Source of the DNA: a virus
Virus record (IMG/VR): IMGVR_UViG_3300013233_000165
Location: 1 to 20,270 of that record
Direction: 5' to 3' (one strand)
Length of the DNA stretch: 20,270 nucleotides
Both the position numbers and the translations under genes were made by a program. The notes below the pieces were generated by a model. That model made no database searches and was not told where the DNA came from. It was given only the letters and a program-made list of their open reading frames with translations. This document shows positions 13,397 through 20,270 of the stretch, one piece after another (the first letter of the stretch is position 1; each line of letters opens with the position of its first letter).

Positions 13397-14071
13397 ATGA
13401 AATACTCACCGTATAGTTTCTCCAAATTGAGTAGTCACGAACAATGTAATCGAAAATTCAAGTATAACTACATCGATAAGGTGAAACGCGGTGAGTTTGA
13501 TAAAACTCCACTATTAAAGGGTGTAGCAATTCACTCTATTCTTGAAAACTTACCAAATAAATCTACTCATAAATTGGCCCATAAATACCAATATATTGTT
13601 GATTCGTTTATGGAATCACCATTAGGTACGAAATACCTATCTATTGACAACTCAAGAGAATTTAGATTCGGATTGACCAAAGATCTTAAACCAACAGAAT
13701 ACAAAGATAAAAACGCAATGTTTCGCGGAGCTATCGATCTTATCGGTATGGATAATGACATATTGTACCTATGCGATTGGAAAAGCGGTAAATACAAAGA
13801 TCAAAAATATCAGAATTATGACCAATTGATGTTCTATGCTATCTATTTCTTCGTGAAATACCCAAAAGTATCAAATATATCAATAAGTTATGTGTACGTC
13901 GAACATAATATTGAGAATTCGTTATTATTAAGTCGTGACAATTTAGATGTGTATGTATCGCAATTATCTAACCAGATTATTAGTTCGGAGACAGATGTGT
14001 TGTTTGCTAAGTCGTATTCTAAATTATGTGATTGGTGTCCGTATAAGGAACATTGCGATAATGATAAATAA
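13397..14071 (+). CDS. PD-(D/E)XK nuclease, Cas4/RecB-like, with probable Fe-S cysteines
   Basis: This 224-aa protein shows the RecB/Cas4 nuclease order: YSFSKLSSHEQCNRKFKY (C17), GVAIHSILE (H46), FRGAIDLIG (D114), LYLCDWKSGK (D127, K129), and YDQLMFYAIY (Q143 region). It ends with CDWCPYKEHC (C211, C214, C220). C17 plus these three make the four-cysteine set that holds a 4Fe-4S cluster in Cas4 and AddB-type enzymes. It probably trims DNA ends in recombination or repair. There is no CRISPR array or cas1/cas2 here, so an adaptation role is not supported. The ATG directly follows the GapR-like stop. Confidence 0.88.
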   Translation: MKYSPYSFSKLSSHEQCNRKFKYNYIDKVKRGEFDKTPLLKGVAIHSILENLPNKSTHKLAHKYQYIVDSFMESPLGTKYLSIDNSREFRFGLTKDLKPTEYKDKNAMFRGAIDLIGMDNDILYLCDWKSGKYKDQKYQNYDQLMFYAIYFFVKYPKVSNISISYVYVEHNIENSLLLSRDNLDVYVSQLSNQIISSETDVLFAKSYSKLCDWCPYKEHCDNDK

Positions 14072-14089
14072 TAACAAAGAGGAATAATA

Positions 14090-15070
14090 ATGACAGCACT
14101 TAATGAGAATCTAACAGGACCAGCCGATCCTAATATTGCCACCACCGATGAGAACTTATCGATTAAGGATATGTTTCAACAAGCTAGTGTTCCGTCGTTA
14201 GCTAGACAAATCTTGCCAGTCGTCCAGATGCATGGTCCGACTGCAGCTTTATTTAACATCCGTCCAACACCAACATCACTATTGAATGTTCCTGGTGCTA
14301 ATGAGATTCAGTTGTTACGTCAAGAAGTAGTTATGGTTTCACCATCTGTTCCGATTCCAACAGTCATCACTGATGAAGTTGTTCAGGATATGAAGAATGT
14401 TTATGGTAAACGTGCTTCGGACATTATTGGGAAATTATTGAGAGGATTGACTAACGAAGTAGAAAACACAGATTGTTTGAGTTTCTTGTCTACTAATAGC
14501 GTTGTATATACGACACCGACCCTCACTTTATCTGCTCCAACTAATACCCGTACTACTTACTACGAAGTAACTCAAATGGTTCAAGAAATTGTTTTGCATA
14601 TGAATTCTAATCACTTCAAGACGTATGAATCATTTTGCGTTCTACCATTCAGACAAGCTAGTGCGTTCACGTCAGTATCTAAGTTGTTCCGTTCTGACGA
14701 TTCTAATGGTCACGATGGTCTATTTTTAGCTAAGATTGGTAGCACTAGTTATTATGTTAGTCCAGATCCGACAACAACTGTAGCATATGTTGGTATTTGT
14801 GACTTAAATGATCCAAGTAAGTCGTGTGGAGTATTTTCACCATACATGGATGATGTTGTGGAAGCAACCAACTTCAATTCTGGTGTGATCACATACAACA
14901 TCTATAATAGATACGCGTTCGGCATTTCACCTCTTCATACTGGTGGTCAATTCAATCCTACTGTAGTTCAGGCTACAACTGGTGTAGCCCCATCCGTCGC
15001 TTATACTGCGTTGAACGGTGTTGGCGGAGCGAATAACCACGTAATGTTGTCAAACTTTAGTATAATTTAA
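14090..15070 (+). CDS. Short T4-like capsid protein (gp23/gp24 family, HK97 fold)
   Basis: ATG 14090 follows AGAGG. Three parts match my recollection of T4 gp23. These are ARQILPVVQMHGPTAALFNIRP (gp23 has VRRAIPNLIAF...SPTGQVFALR), VVQDMKNVYGKRASDIIGKLL..LTNEVENTDCLSFLST (gp23 LAQDLRAVHGMDADAELSGILATEI..EINREVVDWIN), and FSPYMDDVVEATNFNSG...YNRYAFGISPL (gp23 YAPYVALTPLRGSDP...KTRYGIGINPF). At 326 aa it is much shorter than gp23 (521) or gp24 (427). It lacks the ~65-residue cleaved N-terminus and the insertion domain. It is surrounded by replication genes, not the usual prohead cluster. It could be the main capsid protein, a vertex protein, or a second copy with another role. Confidence 0.82.
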   Translation: MTALNENLTGPADPNIATTDENLSIKDMFQQASVPSLARQILPVVQMHGPTAALFNIRPTPTSLLNVPGANEIQLLRQEVVMVSPSVPIPTVITDEVVQDMKNVYGKRASDIIGKLLRGLTNEVENTDCLSFLSTNSVVYTTPTLTLSAPTNTRTTYYEVTQMVQEIVLHMNSNHFKTYESFCVLPFRQASAFTSVSKLFRSDDSNGHDGLFLAKIGSTSYYVSPDPTTTVAYVGICDLNDPSKSCGVFSPYMDDVVEATNFNSGVITYNIYNRYAFGISPLHTGGQFNPTVVQATTGVAPSVAYTALNGVGGANNHVMLSNFSII

Positions 15071-15073
15071 TAG

Positions 15074-15122
15074 TTGACTAATACGATGGGATTGTGTAGA
15101 CTTCCTACTATATCCCATCGTA
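15074..15122 (+). promoter_or_regulatory. Putative promoter with overlapping 11-bp palindrome
   Basis: TTGACT (15074-15079), a 15-bp gap, and TGTAGA (15095-15100) followed by CTTCC resemble the leaders at 867, 954 and 1146. The -10-like part sits in the loop of an 11-bp inverted repeat, TACGATGGGAT (15082-15092) and ATCCCATCGTA (15112-15122), with an inner GTAG/CTAC stem (15096-15099, 15105-15108). There is no T-tract, so a regulator site or RNA structure is more likely than a terminator. Confidence 0.45.
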
Positions 15123-15144
15123 CAACTCACACAAAGGATATATA

Positions 15145-15390
15145 ATGAAAAACTTCACAGAAGTTCTACGTGAAAACGTACCGCCTGTTAAACAATCTTC
15201 ATCAGAAAAGTCACAAGAAAAGTCACCTGAGAAATTACTCAGAGCTGCAAACATTAAAATTAAACTCATTATTCCAACAAAATTTGGTACTCAAATTGAT
15301 TTAATTCGTGACTATGATGAGAAAGAAATCAAATCAATCTTGAAAGGATTTGACATAAAAGTGAAGGGCAAATCAGTGTTTGTTCTATAG
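15145..15390 (+). CDS. Hypothetical small protein (81 aa)
   Basis: ATG 15145 follows AAAGGA, 23 bases after the palindrome, making this the first gene of the putative new transcription unit. The N-terminal ~30 residues are polar and Ser/Lys/Glu rich (SSEKSQEKSPEKLL), probably flexible. The remainder, NIKIKLIIPTKFGTQIDLIRDYDEKEIKSILKGFDIKVKGKSVFVL, looks like a compact alpha/beta domain. The family is not recognised. A 33-bp gap separates it from the large helicase gene. Confidence 0.7.
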   Translation: MKNFTEVLRENVPPVKQSSSEKSQEKSPEKLLRAANIKIKLIIPTKFGTQIDLIRDYDEKEIKSILKGFDIKVKGKSVFVL

Positions 15391-15423
15391 TACACCAACA
15401 GTTTAGAAAATGACGAGGCAGGA

Positions 15424-18072
15424 ATGACGAATAGAACGATGACTGTGTTCCACGCAAATGATACGTACGGTAAGATGCCATTGTCTCCATTTAAGGACAA
15501 GACATTCGTATTTGAGAATTTCGTGTGTTCAACTCTAAAGGAATTATATCAAATAATGGTGTCCAATTTCATTTTGAATATTCCGATTGCACTTGAACAA
15601 CCAATTAGAACGTATAGACGGAAAGTCAATCTTAAACCGTATTATAACGATACAATCAACTACTTAATCATCGATGTCGATAAAGTGTATAACGTCGAAT
15701 CGAAACGAGCAGTCCTTAAATATTTCCAACCATACCAATGTATACTTGGAGCGTCTAAGTCGTATAACGGAATAGATAACTTCAACATGAAAGGAATTTT
15801 GTGTGTGGACGAGTTGAAGATATCTGACGCTAAATCTGTCATATCTCGTATTCATCATGAGTTGACTCAGTATTGTACAATCGATGAGGCTGTTTCAAGG
15901 TTAGTATCACTCAACGCTCCAATAGGAAAGAATGACGTTTTCTATTATAATGAATTGGGTGTTCCATTCGCATTCGAACACACACAAACCGAATCAGTTA
16001 TCCGATCAATCAAGAAAGAATACATAAGTCCTACTAGATTCAAGAACATTGAAGCTGATAATATCATTCACTTGTGTCTTCAAGCGTTCAATACTATGGG
16101 ATTCGAAGCAGTTTCACCGAACGCAAACGACTCAATCTCATTCAAACATCCAGATGAAGTGAAAACACCTGGTGGATACTTTTGGTTCGATAGTAGTCCA
16201 TTCACCATGCATCACGGAAATAGTGTCAAATCTGTCAATATATTCGACGCACTGTCAAAACTACCCCAAACAAAAGAACTACTCAAAAAGAATATCGATT
16301 ATGATGGCGAGTTGAAACAATTCAACACAAATACTAAAATAATCAACGTGAATGAACCGTATCTGATATGTACCGAAGAAATCGAACAATCCATTAGTGA
16401 GTTCCTTACTGAAGATGACGGATTGTTCAGTATCCGTTCTCCAATGGGAACTGGCAAATCAACTATCATTAAATCGTGCATCAATGACGCTCATAATCAG
16501 GATATGAAGGTCCTAATCATAACCAACAGGATATCAGTAGCAGAGGATTTCTCCAAGAAATATAACATCAAGCTATACAATAAAGATCAATATAATTATG
16601 GCGACTCGTTAGTGTGTCAATTCGACTCATTGTGGAGATTCGACATTAAAACATTCGATGTTGTCATAATGGATGAATTCATATCGTTGATGATGCATAG
16701 TAGAAATACATTAAATAATTCGAACATAAATGTAGCGAAGTTCTTCGCAGCATTCAATAAGAAATTAGTTATTGCTGACGCATTTCTGACTGGATTTGAG
16801 AATTTCTTGTTGGATCATAAGAAAACAAACATTCATATGGTGAATAACCACTACAGAGACGAAACACGGTTATTGGACTACAGTAATTGTAATAAATTCG
16901 TTCAAACTATATTGGATGTAGCGCAAAGAGAAAAGGTAACGGTGTCAGGTACGTCATTATCGTTTATCCAATCTCTTCAGTTATTGTTAGAAAATAAAGG
17001 ACTTAAAGTTGTGACTCTCACAGCTACTACACCCAAATCAACAAAAGAATTGGTGTACAATCTTTTCGAACTTGACGATCACGATAAGTGGGATGTCCTA
17101 ATTTATAGTCCAACACTAACAGTCGGAGTTAGCAATCTGAATAAAATAGACAACCACTTCCATTATGATGGATCAATGTCTACTGATGTGATAAGTTCGA
17201 TTCAGATGATGAAAAGAACAAGAAAAGCAAAAAATATACATATGTTTATAAGAAAACGACATAATTACTTGAAAACAACGTACAACGACATCCGAGATGA
17301 CTACATGTGCAATTTGAACAACAATATCAATGGAAGTTTGTTGTTTGAGATAGATGACTATGGTGAACCTAGATTGTCAAAGATTGGAAAGAAATCAATT
17401 AAAATAGACACATTTAAGAATATTCTAGAGTTCGATCATTATAATGCGTTGGTGTGGATGACTAAATATCATTTCTCCTCAGATCCAGTCATTATTGATT
17501 CAAAATTCGATGGTGATGTACTTAGAAAATATAAAATGATTCTTCGTGAGAATAAAGAAGCTCTATTAGATAGTAACATAGATCAATTCCTACGACTCAA
17601 CGAAATACAAAAAAACGACATTCTCACTCAATCGTGTTCCGATAAACTTATGACGATTATCGCAGAAATAAATGAAGACATTAAACATTGTGATAATGAC
17701 ATTAAAACCAAAATCATTGAGTTATCCATAAGAGATATTCGGTTCTTGGATAAATGCAAACACTTCGATGTCGTTGATAAATTCATCAATAAAGAATATG
17801 ACTCGAATGATATTAAAGTGTTGGTGAATAAATCCGTATCTAGTGGAGATAATGACGATCTTCGATTCTTTAACTCTGTGTTGAATAGAGGTCAAATTAA
17901 ACTGAACCATGTAGTGTCCATACGTTCAGTGACTAATGATAAGAATCTTAGAAATATCGTAGATAAATGCGGTTACAACAAACAAACAAATAAAAACGCT
18001 ACTATGCCAGGTCAACGATTCTATGTGATCGATGATAACGTATTGAAATATCACAAGTTTATTAAGGAGTAG
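15424..18072 (+). CDS. Large UL9-like SF2 helicase with possible primase-polymerase N-terminus
   Basis: The 882-aa product has an SF2 helicase core: SPMGTGKST (Walker A, 339-347), LIITNRISVAEDF (motif Ia), VVIMDEFIS (motif II, D417-E418), VIADAFL (motif III), VSGTSLSF (motif IV), PTLTVGVS (motif V) and QMMKRTRKAKNIHMFI (motif VI). This arrangement resembles herpesvirus UL9 origin-binding helicases and their phage relatives. Residues 78-175 have features of an archaeo-eukaryotic primase: LIIDVDK (D84, D86), SKSYNGIDNFNMKG in the place of the S-x-H motif, and TIDEAVSRLVSLNAPIG (D154). The usual histidine is absent, so activity is doubtful. It may act in origin opening or restart. ATG 15424 follows GAGG; ATG 15439 is an alternative. 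Confidence 0.75.
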   Translation: MTNRTMTVFHANDTYGKMPLSPFKDKTFVFENFVCSTLKELYQIMVSNFILNIPIALEQPIRTYRRKVNLKPYYNDTINYLIIDVDKVYNVESKRAVLKYFQPYQCILGASKSYNGIDNFNMKGILCVDELKISDAKSVISRIHHELTQYCTIDEAVSRLVSLNAPIGKNDVFYYNELGVPFAFEHTQTESVIRSIKKEYISPTRFKNIEADNIIHLCLQAFNTMGFEAVSPNANDSISFKHPDEVKTPGGYFWFDSSPFTMHHGNSVKSVNIFDALSKLPQTKELLKKNIDYDGELKQFNTNTKIINVNEPYLICTEEIEQSISEFLTEDDGLFSIRSPMGTGKSTIIKSCINDAHNQDMKVLIITNRISVAEDFSKKYNIKLYNKDQYNYGDSLVCQFDSLWRFDIKTFDVVIMDEFISLMMHSRNTLNNSNINVAKFFAAFNKKLVIADAFLTGFENFLLDHKKTNIHMVNNHYRDETRLLDYSNCNKFVQTILDVAQREKVTVSGTSLSFIQSLQLLLENKGLKVVTLTATTPKSTKELVYNLFELDDHDKWDVLIYSPTLTVGVSNLNKIDNHFHYDGSMSTDVISSIQMMKRTRKAKNIHMFIRKRHNYLKTTYNDIRDDYMCNLNNNINGSLLFEIDDYGEPRLSKIGKKSIKIDTFKNILEFDHYNALVWMTKYHFSSDPVIIDSKFDGDVLRKYKMILRENKEALLDSNIDQFLRLNEIQKNDILTQSCSDKLMTIIAEINEDIKHCDNDIKTKIIELSIRDIRFLDKCKHFDVVDKFINKEYDSNDIKVLVNKSVSSGDNDDLRFFNSVLNRGQIKLNHVVSIRSVTNDKNLRNIVDKCGYNKQTNKNATMPGQRFYVIDDNVLKYHKFIKE

Positions 18073-18075
18073 GAC

Positions 18076-18315
18076 ATGTTTATAACCCCAAATCAATCAG
18101 TTGTTGAGTTGAAAGACGGCAAAGTATTTTCAAATAGGAGTGTGAATAACGTCAATATTGAGTCAGCGGAACGACCAATTAGCTATCCGTACCACCACAA
18201 TGGTAGGAAATATTCGTACTATGTTATCAGGATGCATATGGTTAGTGGACAAGTTGTTGAGTGGGCATTTACTACTATGACGAACGCAGAAATAGCGTAT
18301 CAGTTGTTTCGTTGA
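18076..18315 (+). CDS. Hypothetical small beta-rich protein (79 aa)
   Basis: ATG 18076 lies behind AAGGAG (18064-18069), three bases after the helicase stop. The sequence has FITPNQSVVELKDG, then YSYYVIRMHMVSGQVVEWAFTTMTNAEIAYQLFR, a likely beta-hairpin plus C-terminal helix. The pattern resembles each half of the duplicated 151-aa protein at 12657 (MFI..N..V..L at the start and .Y.W/.A......E......L at the end), though identity is low. Its TGA overlaps the TTG start of uvsW (TTGA), indicating translational coupling. Function unknown. Confidence 0.75.
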   Translation: MFITPNQSVVELKDGKVFSNRSVNNVNIESAERPISYPYHHNGRKYSYYVIRMHMVSGQVVEWAFTTMTNAEIAYQLFR

Positions 18316-19871
18316 AAATAACTAGATTAAATGAGTCATATTCACAATTAGACGGATCGATTAATGAGTTGAAGTCAGTTAGTGACTTCCTTAAAGTAGA
18401 ACGTCCGAATGCGTTTTTTGATCCGTTAGTGAAATCAGGGTTTAAATCACCATACGAATACTTCACAGTTCCACATAATGACGGATTGGTCGTGTTGAAC
18501 GGACATGTTCCTTTATTAGGAGTACATGTCGAACCTGAATTGTCAGATTATACAGAAAAGGATGTTGATGACTTCATCGAGTCCATAGATCTTCCATTCG
18601 AACCGTACGACTTCCAAATTAAGGCTTTCAAGGAATCGGTTATGGGGTGTAAACAAATCAATAAATGTTGCACTGGTTCAGGTAAGAGTTGTATAATCTT
18701 TTTGTTGTGTATGTTCTTCCGTCAACACAATATGAAAGGCATTATTTTGGTTCCTACTATATCTTTACTTAATCAGATTTATTCTGATATGGAAGATTAT
18801 TTGCAATTGAGCCTATATAATAAACAATTGGAAGAAAGTCATTCTATTGAATTGTCGGATAAAATCGAACACATCGAATCTATTATGAACGACATTCATT
18901 TAATTGGTGGTGGTAATGTAGATATGAACTTAGATTCCAGCATTACTATATCTACATGGCAATCGATGAAAAATTATGACGGAAGTATTGATGTTGTGGA
19001 TTTCGTTATATGTGACGAATGTCATAGATTTGCGTCTGAAGTGACATCCGACATTGTATCCAAAACAGTCAATTGTAAGTATAAATTCGGATTCACTGGA
19101 ACATTACCAGAGGATCCAACATACAAGATGCAATTAGTCGGATTATTCGGCATGCCAAAAACATACATAACAAGTAGAGAATTAATAGATCGTGGTCTAG
19201 GAACACCAGTGAACATCCACGCAGTCACATTGACTTACGGTTCAGACGATAAGAATATGTTCAAGGGAGTAGGAACGCATCCCAAGAAACTTCAATTTGT
19301 TAAAGAACACATACAAAGAAATGAGTTCATTGTTAATTTGGGTTGTAAACTGATGAATGTCGGAAATACTTTATTGTTATTTCAACATACCAATCACGGG
19401 AAAGAACTATTCACTATTGTAATGAAACAACTGTTTCCTGATGTAATTATTAAAAACAAAGATATTGTCGGCAAGAAGTCGTTTGAATTCCAACAACAAT
19501 ATCATGTGTATTTTATTAACGGTGAAGATGACTCAGTAACTAGAGAAAAAACAAGGTGTATATTAGAAGAAGACACTAAAGCACTTCTTGTCGCTAATTA
19601 TGCGATCTTGTCGACAGGTGTCAATATTAAACGACTACATAATATGATTCTTGGGTCACCATTGAAGTCATATACTACAGTGACTCAATCAATCGGTCGT
19701 TTAATGAGATTGCATAAGGATAAAAAAGAGGCGAATGTGTTTGATTTGATTGACGACTTCTCTGTTAAAGGTGGATCAGGTCCATTCGTCCGTCAATATA
19801 AACACAGAGTAAATACGTCATATAATCCTGAAGAATTCCCAATAAGAGAAATAACTATCCAACTCACTTAA
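18312..19871 (+). CDS. uvsW: UvsW-like SF2 DNA helicase
   Basis: Helicase motifs are CTGSGKS (Walker A, 120-126), LVPTISLLNQIYSDM, TWQSMKNYDGS, ICDECHRF (DECH, 235-238), GFTGTLPED, LLFQHTNHGKELF, YAILSTGVNIKRLHNMIL and QSIGRLMRLHKDK (motif VI). They correspond closely in order and wording to T4 UvsW. The 519-aa length is similar to T4 UvsW (about 500), with a short insertion near residues 170-195. I choose TTG 18312 because it gives MKITRLNESYSQLDGS, which lines up with the UvsW N-terminal domain, and overlaps the previous stop as TTGA. A GTG at 18261 would add 17 residues. UvsW unwinds R-loops and branched DNA, switching replication from origins to recombination. Confidence 0.93.
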   Translation: MKITRLNESYSQLDGSINELKSVSDFLKVERPNAFFDPLVKSGFKSPYEYFTVPHNDGLVVLNGHVPLLGVHVEPELSDYTEKDVDDFIESIDLPFEPYDFQIKAFKESVMGCKQINKCCTGSGKSCIIFLLCMFFRQHNMKGIILVPTISLLNQIYSDMEDYLQLSLYNKQLEESHSIELSDKIEHIESIMNDIHLIGGGNVDMNLDSSITISTWQSMKNYDGSIDVVDFVICDECHRFASEVTSDIVSKTVNCKYKFGFTGTLPEDPTYKMQLVGLFGMPKTYITSRELIDRGLGTPVNIHAVTLTYGSDDKNMFKGVGTHPKKLQFVKEHIQRNEFIVNLGCKLMNVGNTLLLFQHTNHGKELFTIVMKQLFPDVIIKNKDIVGKKSFEFQQQYHVYFINGEDDSVTREKTRCILEEDTKALLVANYAILSTGVNIKRLHNMILGSPLKSYTTVTQSIGRLMRLHKDKKEANVFDLIDDFSVKGGSGPFVRQYKHRVNTSYNPEEFPIREITIQLT

Positions 19872-19918
19872 TTGTTATTTTCTGATTATGTGGTTAAATG
19901 TGTACATATTTGACGTGC

Positions 19919-20270
19919 AGTCATAACTGAAAAATATTTAAGTGGTTATATTAGAAAGAAAACGACTTTAATTTTATAGAAAAGTGACTGATCATAACTG
20001 AAAAATATTTAAGTGGTTATAATAGAGGAAAACGACTTTAATTTATAGAAGAGTGACTCATCATAACTGAAAAATATTTAAGTGGATATAATAGAGGAAA
20101 ACGACTTTTATTTTATAGAAGAGTGACTCATCATAACTGAAAAATATTTAAGTGGTTATAATAGAGGAAAACGACTTTAATTTATAGAAGAGTGACTCAT
20201 CATAACTGAAAAATATTTAAGTGGATATAATAGAGGAAAACGACTTTTATTTTATAGAAGAGTGACTCAT
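19919..20270. repeat. Right array of the same repeat family in inverted orientation
   Basis: TCATAACTGAAAAATATTTAAGTGG starts at 19921, 19992, 20061, 20131 and 20200 (period 69-71 bp), and the last unit runs off the window. Each unit is the reverse complement of a type B unit of the left array: after TATAAT (TATATT in the first) comes AGAGGAAAACGACTTTA, TTTATAGAAGAGTGACT. On the + strand TATAAT reads outward, away from the genes. The 47 bp between uvsW and the array (19872-19918) hold nothing recognisable. Confidence 0.95.

Noticed and set aside
14063-14070. Late promoter for the capsid-like gene (GATAAATA)
   Set aside because: It is one mismatch from consensus, overlaps the nuclease stop codon, and lies only 20 bp before the ATG, leaving almost no leader; too weak to call.
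13397-14071. CRISPR-associated Cas4
   Set aside because: The fold and cysteines fit the Cas4/AddB group, but no cas1, cas2 or array is present, so a phage recombination nuclease is more likely.
1-20270. tRNA or rRNA genes
   Set aside because: I saw no cloverleaf with a T-loop GTTCRA and matching acceptor stem on reading; no tool was run to confirm it.

Overview
The window looks like a replication and recombination module of a large, AT-rich, distantly T4-like tailed phage (myovirus). Every recognisable gene is on the + strand, genes are tightly packed (ATGA, TAATG and TTGA overlaps are common), and most starts have an AGGAG-type ribosome binding site. TTG starts are used for the topoisomerase N-terminal gene, for uvsW and for one hypothetical gene. 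The family calls rest on motifs and on remembered T4 proteins. No database search was run, so the host and exact taxon are unknown.

Layout. Positions 1-850 hold an array of about 12 non-coding repeats of 65-71 bp. Positions 19919-20270 hold the same repeat family in inverted orientation, running off the window end. The two arrays bracket the whole gene block. Positions 865-1331 carry a tandemly repeated promoter-plus-small-gene cassette: two intact paralogues of 45 and 44 aa and one decayed copy. A type II topoisomerase operon follows at 1332-5586 (gp39-like, gp60-like and gp52-like). Next come small unrecognised genes (5583-7551), a ParM/actin-like ATPase (7598-8560), a gp45-like sliding clamp, a gp32-like single-strand binding protein, a T4 RNase H-like 5' nuclease, a gp61-like primase, a GapR-like protein and a Cas4/RecB-like nuclease (8571-14071). 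A short gp23/gp24-like capsid-fold protein lies unexpectedly among them (14090-15070). The block ends with an 882-aa protein that has a possible primase-polymerase N-terminus and a UL9-like SF2 helicase, then a UvsW-like helicase (18312-19871).

The most striking observation is that the topoisomerase large subunit appears to be encoded in three pieces. The first two are separated by a split intein inserted in the TOPRIM catalytic motif. The N-intein begins with Cys directly after LVEGE at 2574 and ends at a stop codon at 3036-3038. The C-intein starts at 3065 with its own ATG and AGGAG and ends in HN|S at 3211/3212. Active enzyme would therefore need protein trans-splicing, then assembly with the gp60-like and gp52-like polypeptides.

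Together the genes supply topology control (topoisomerase), a processivity clamp, ssDNA protection, lagging-strand priming and primer removal, two SF2 helicases for origin or recombination work, a nuclease, and an actin-like filament protein that may position DNA. Components such as the DNA polymerase, clamp loader and replicative helicase are not in this window.
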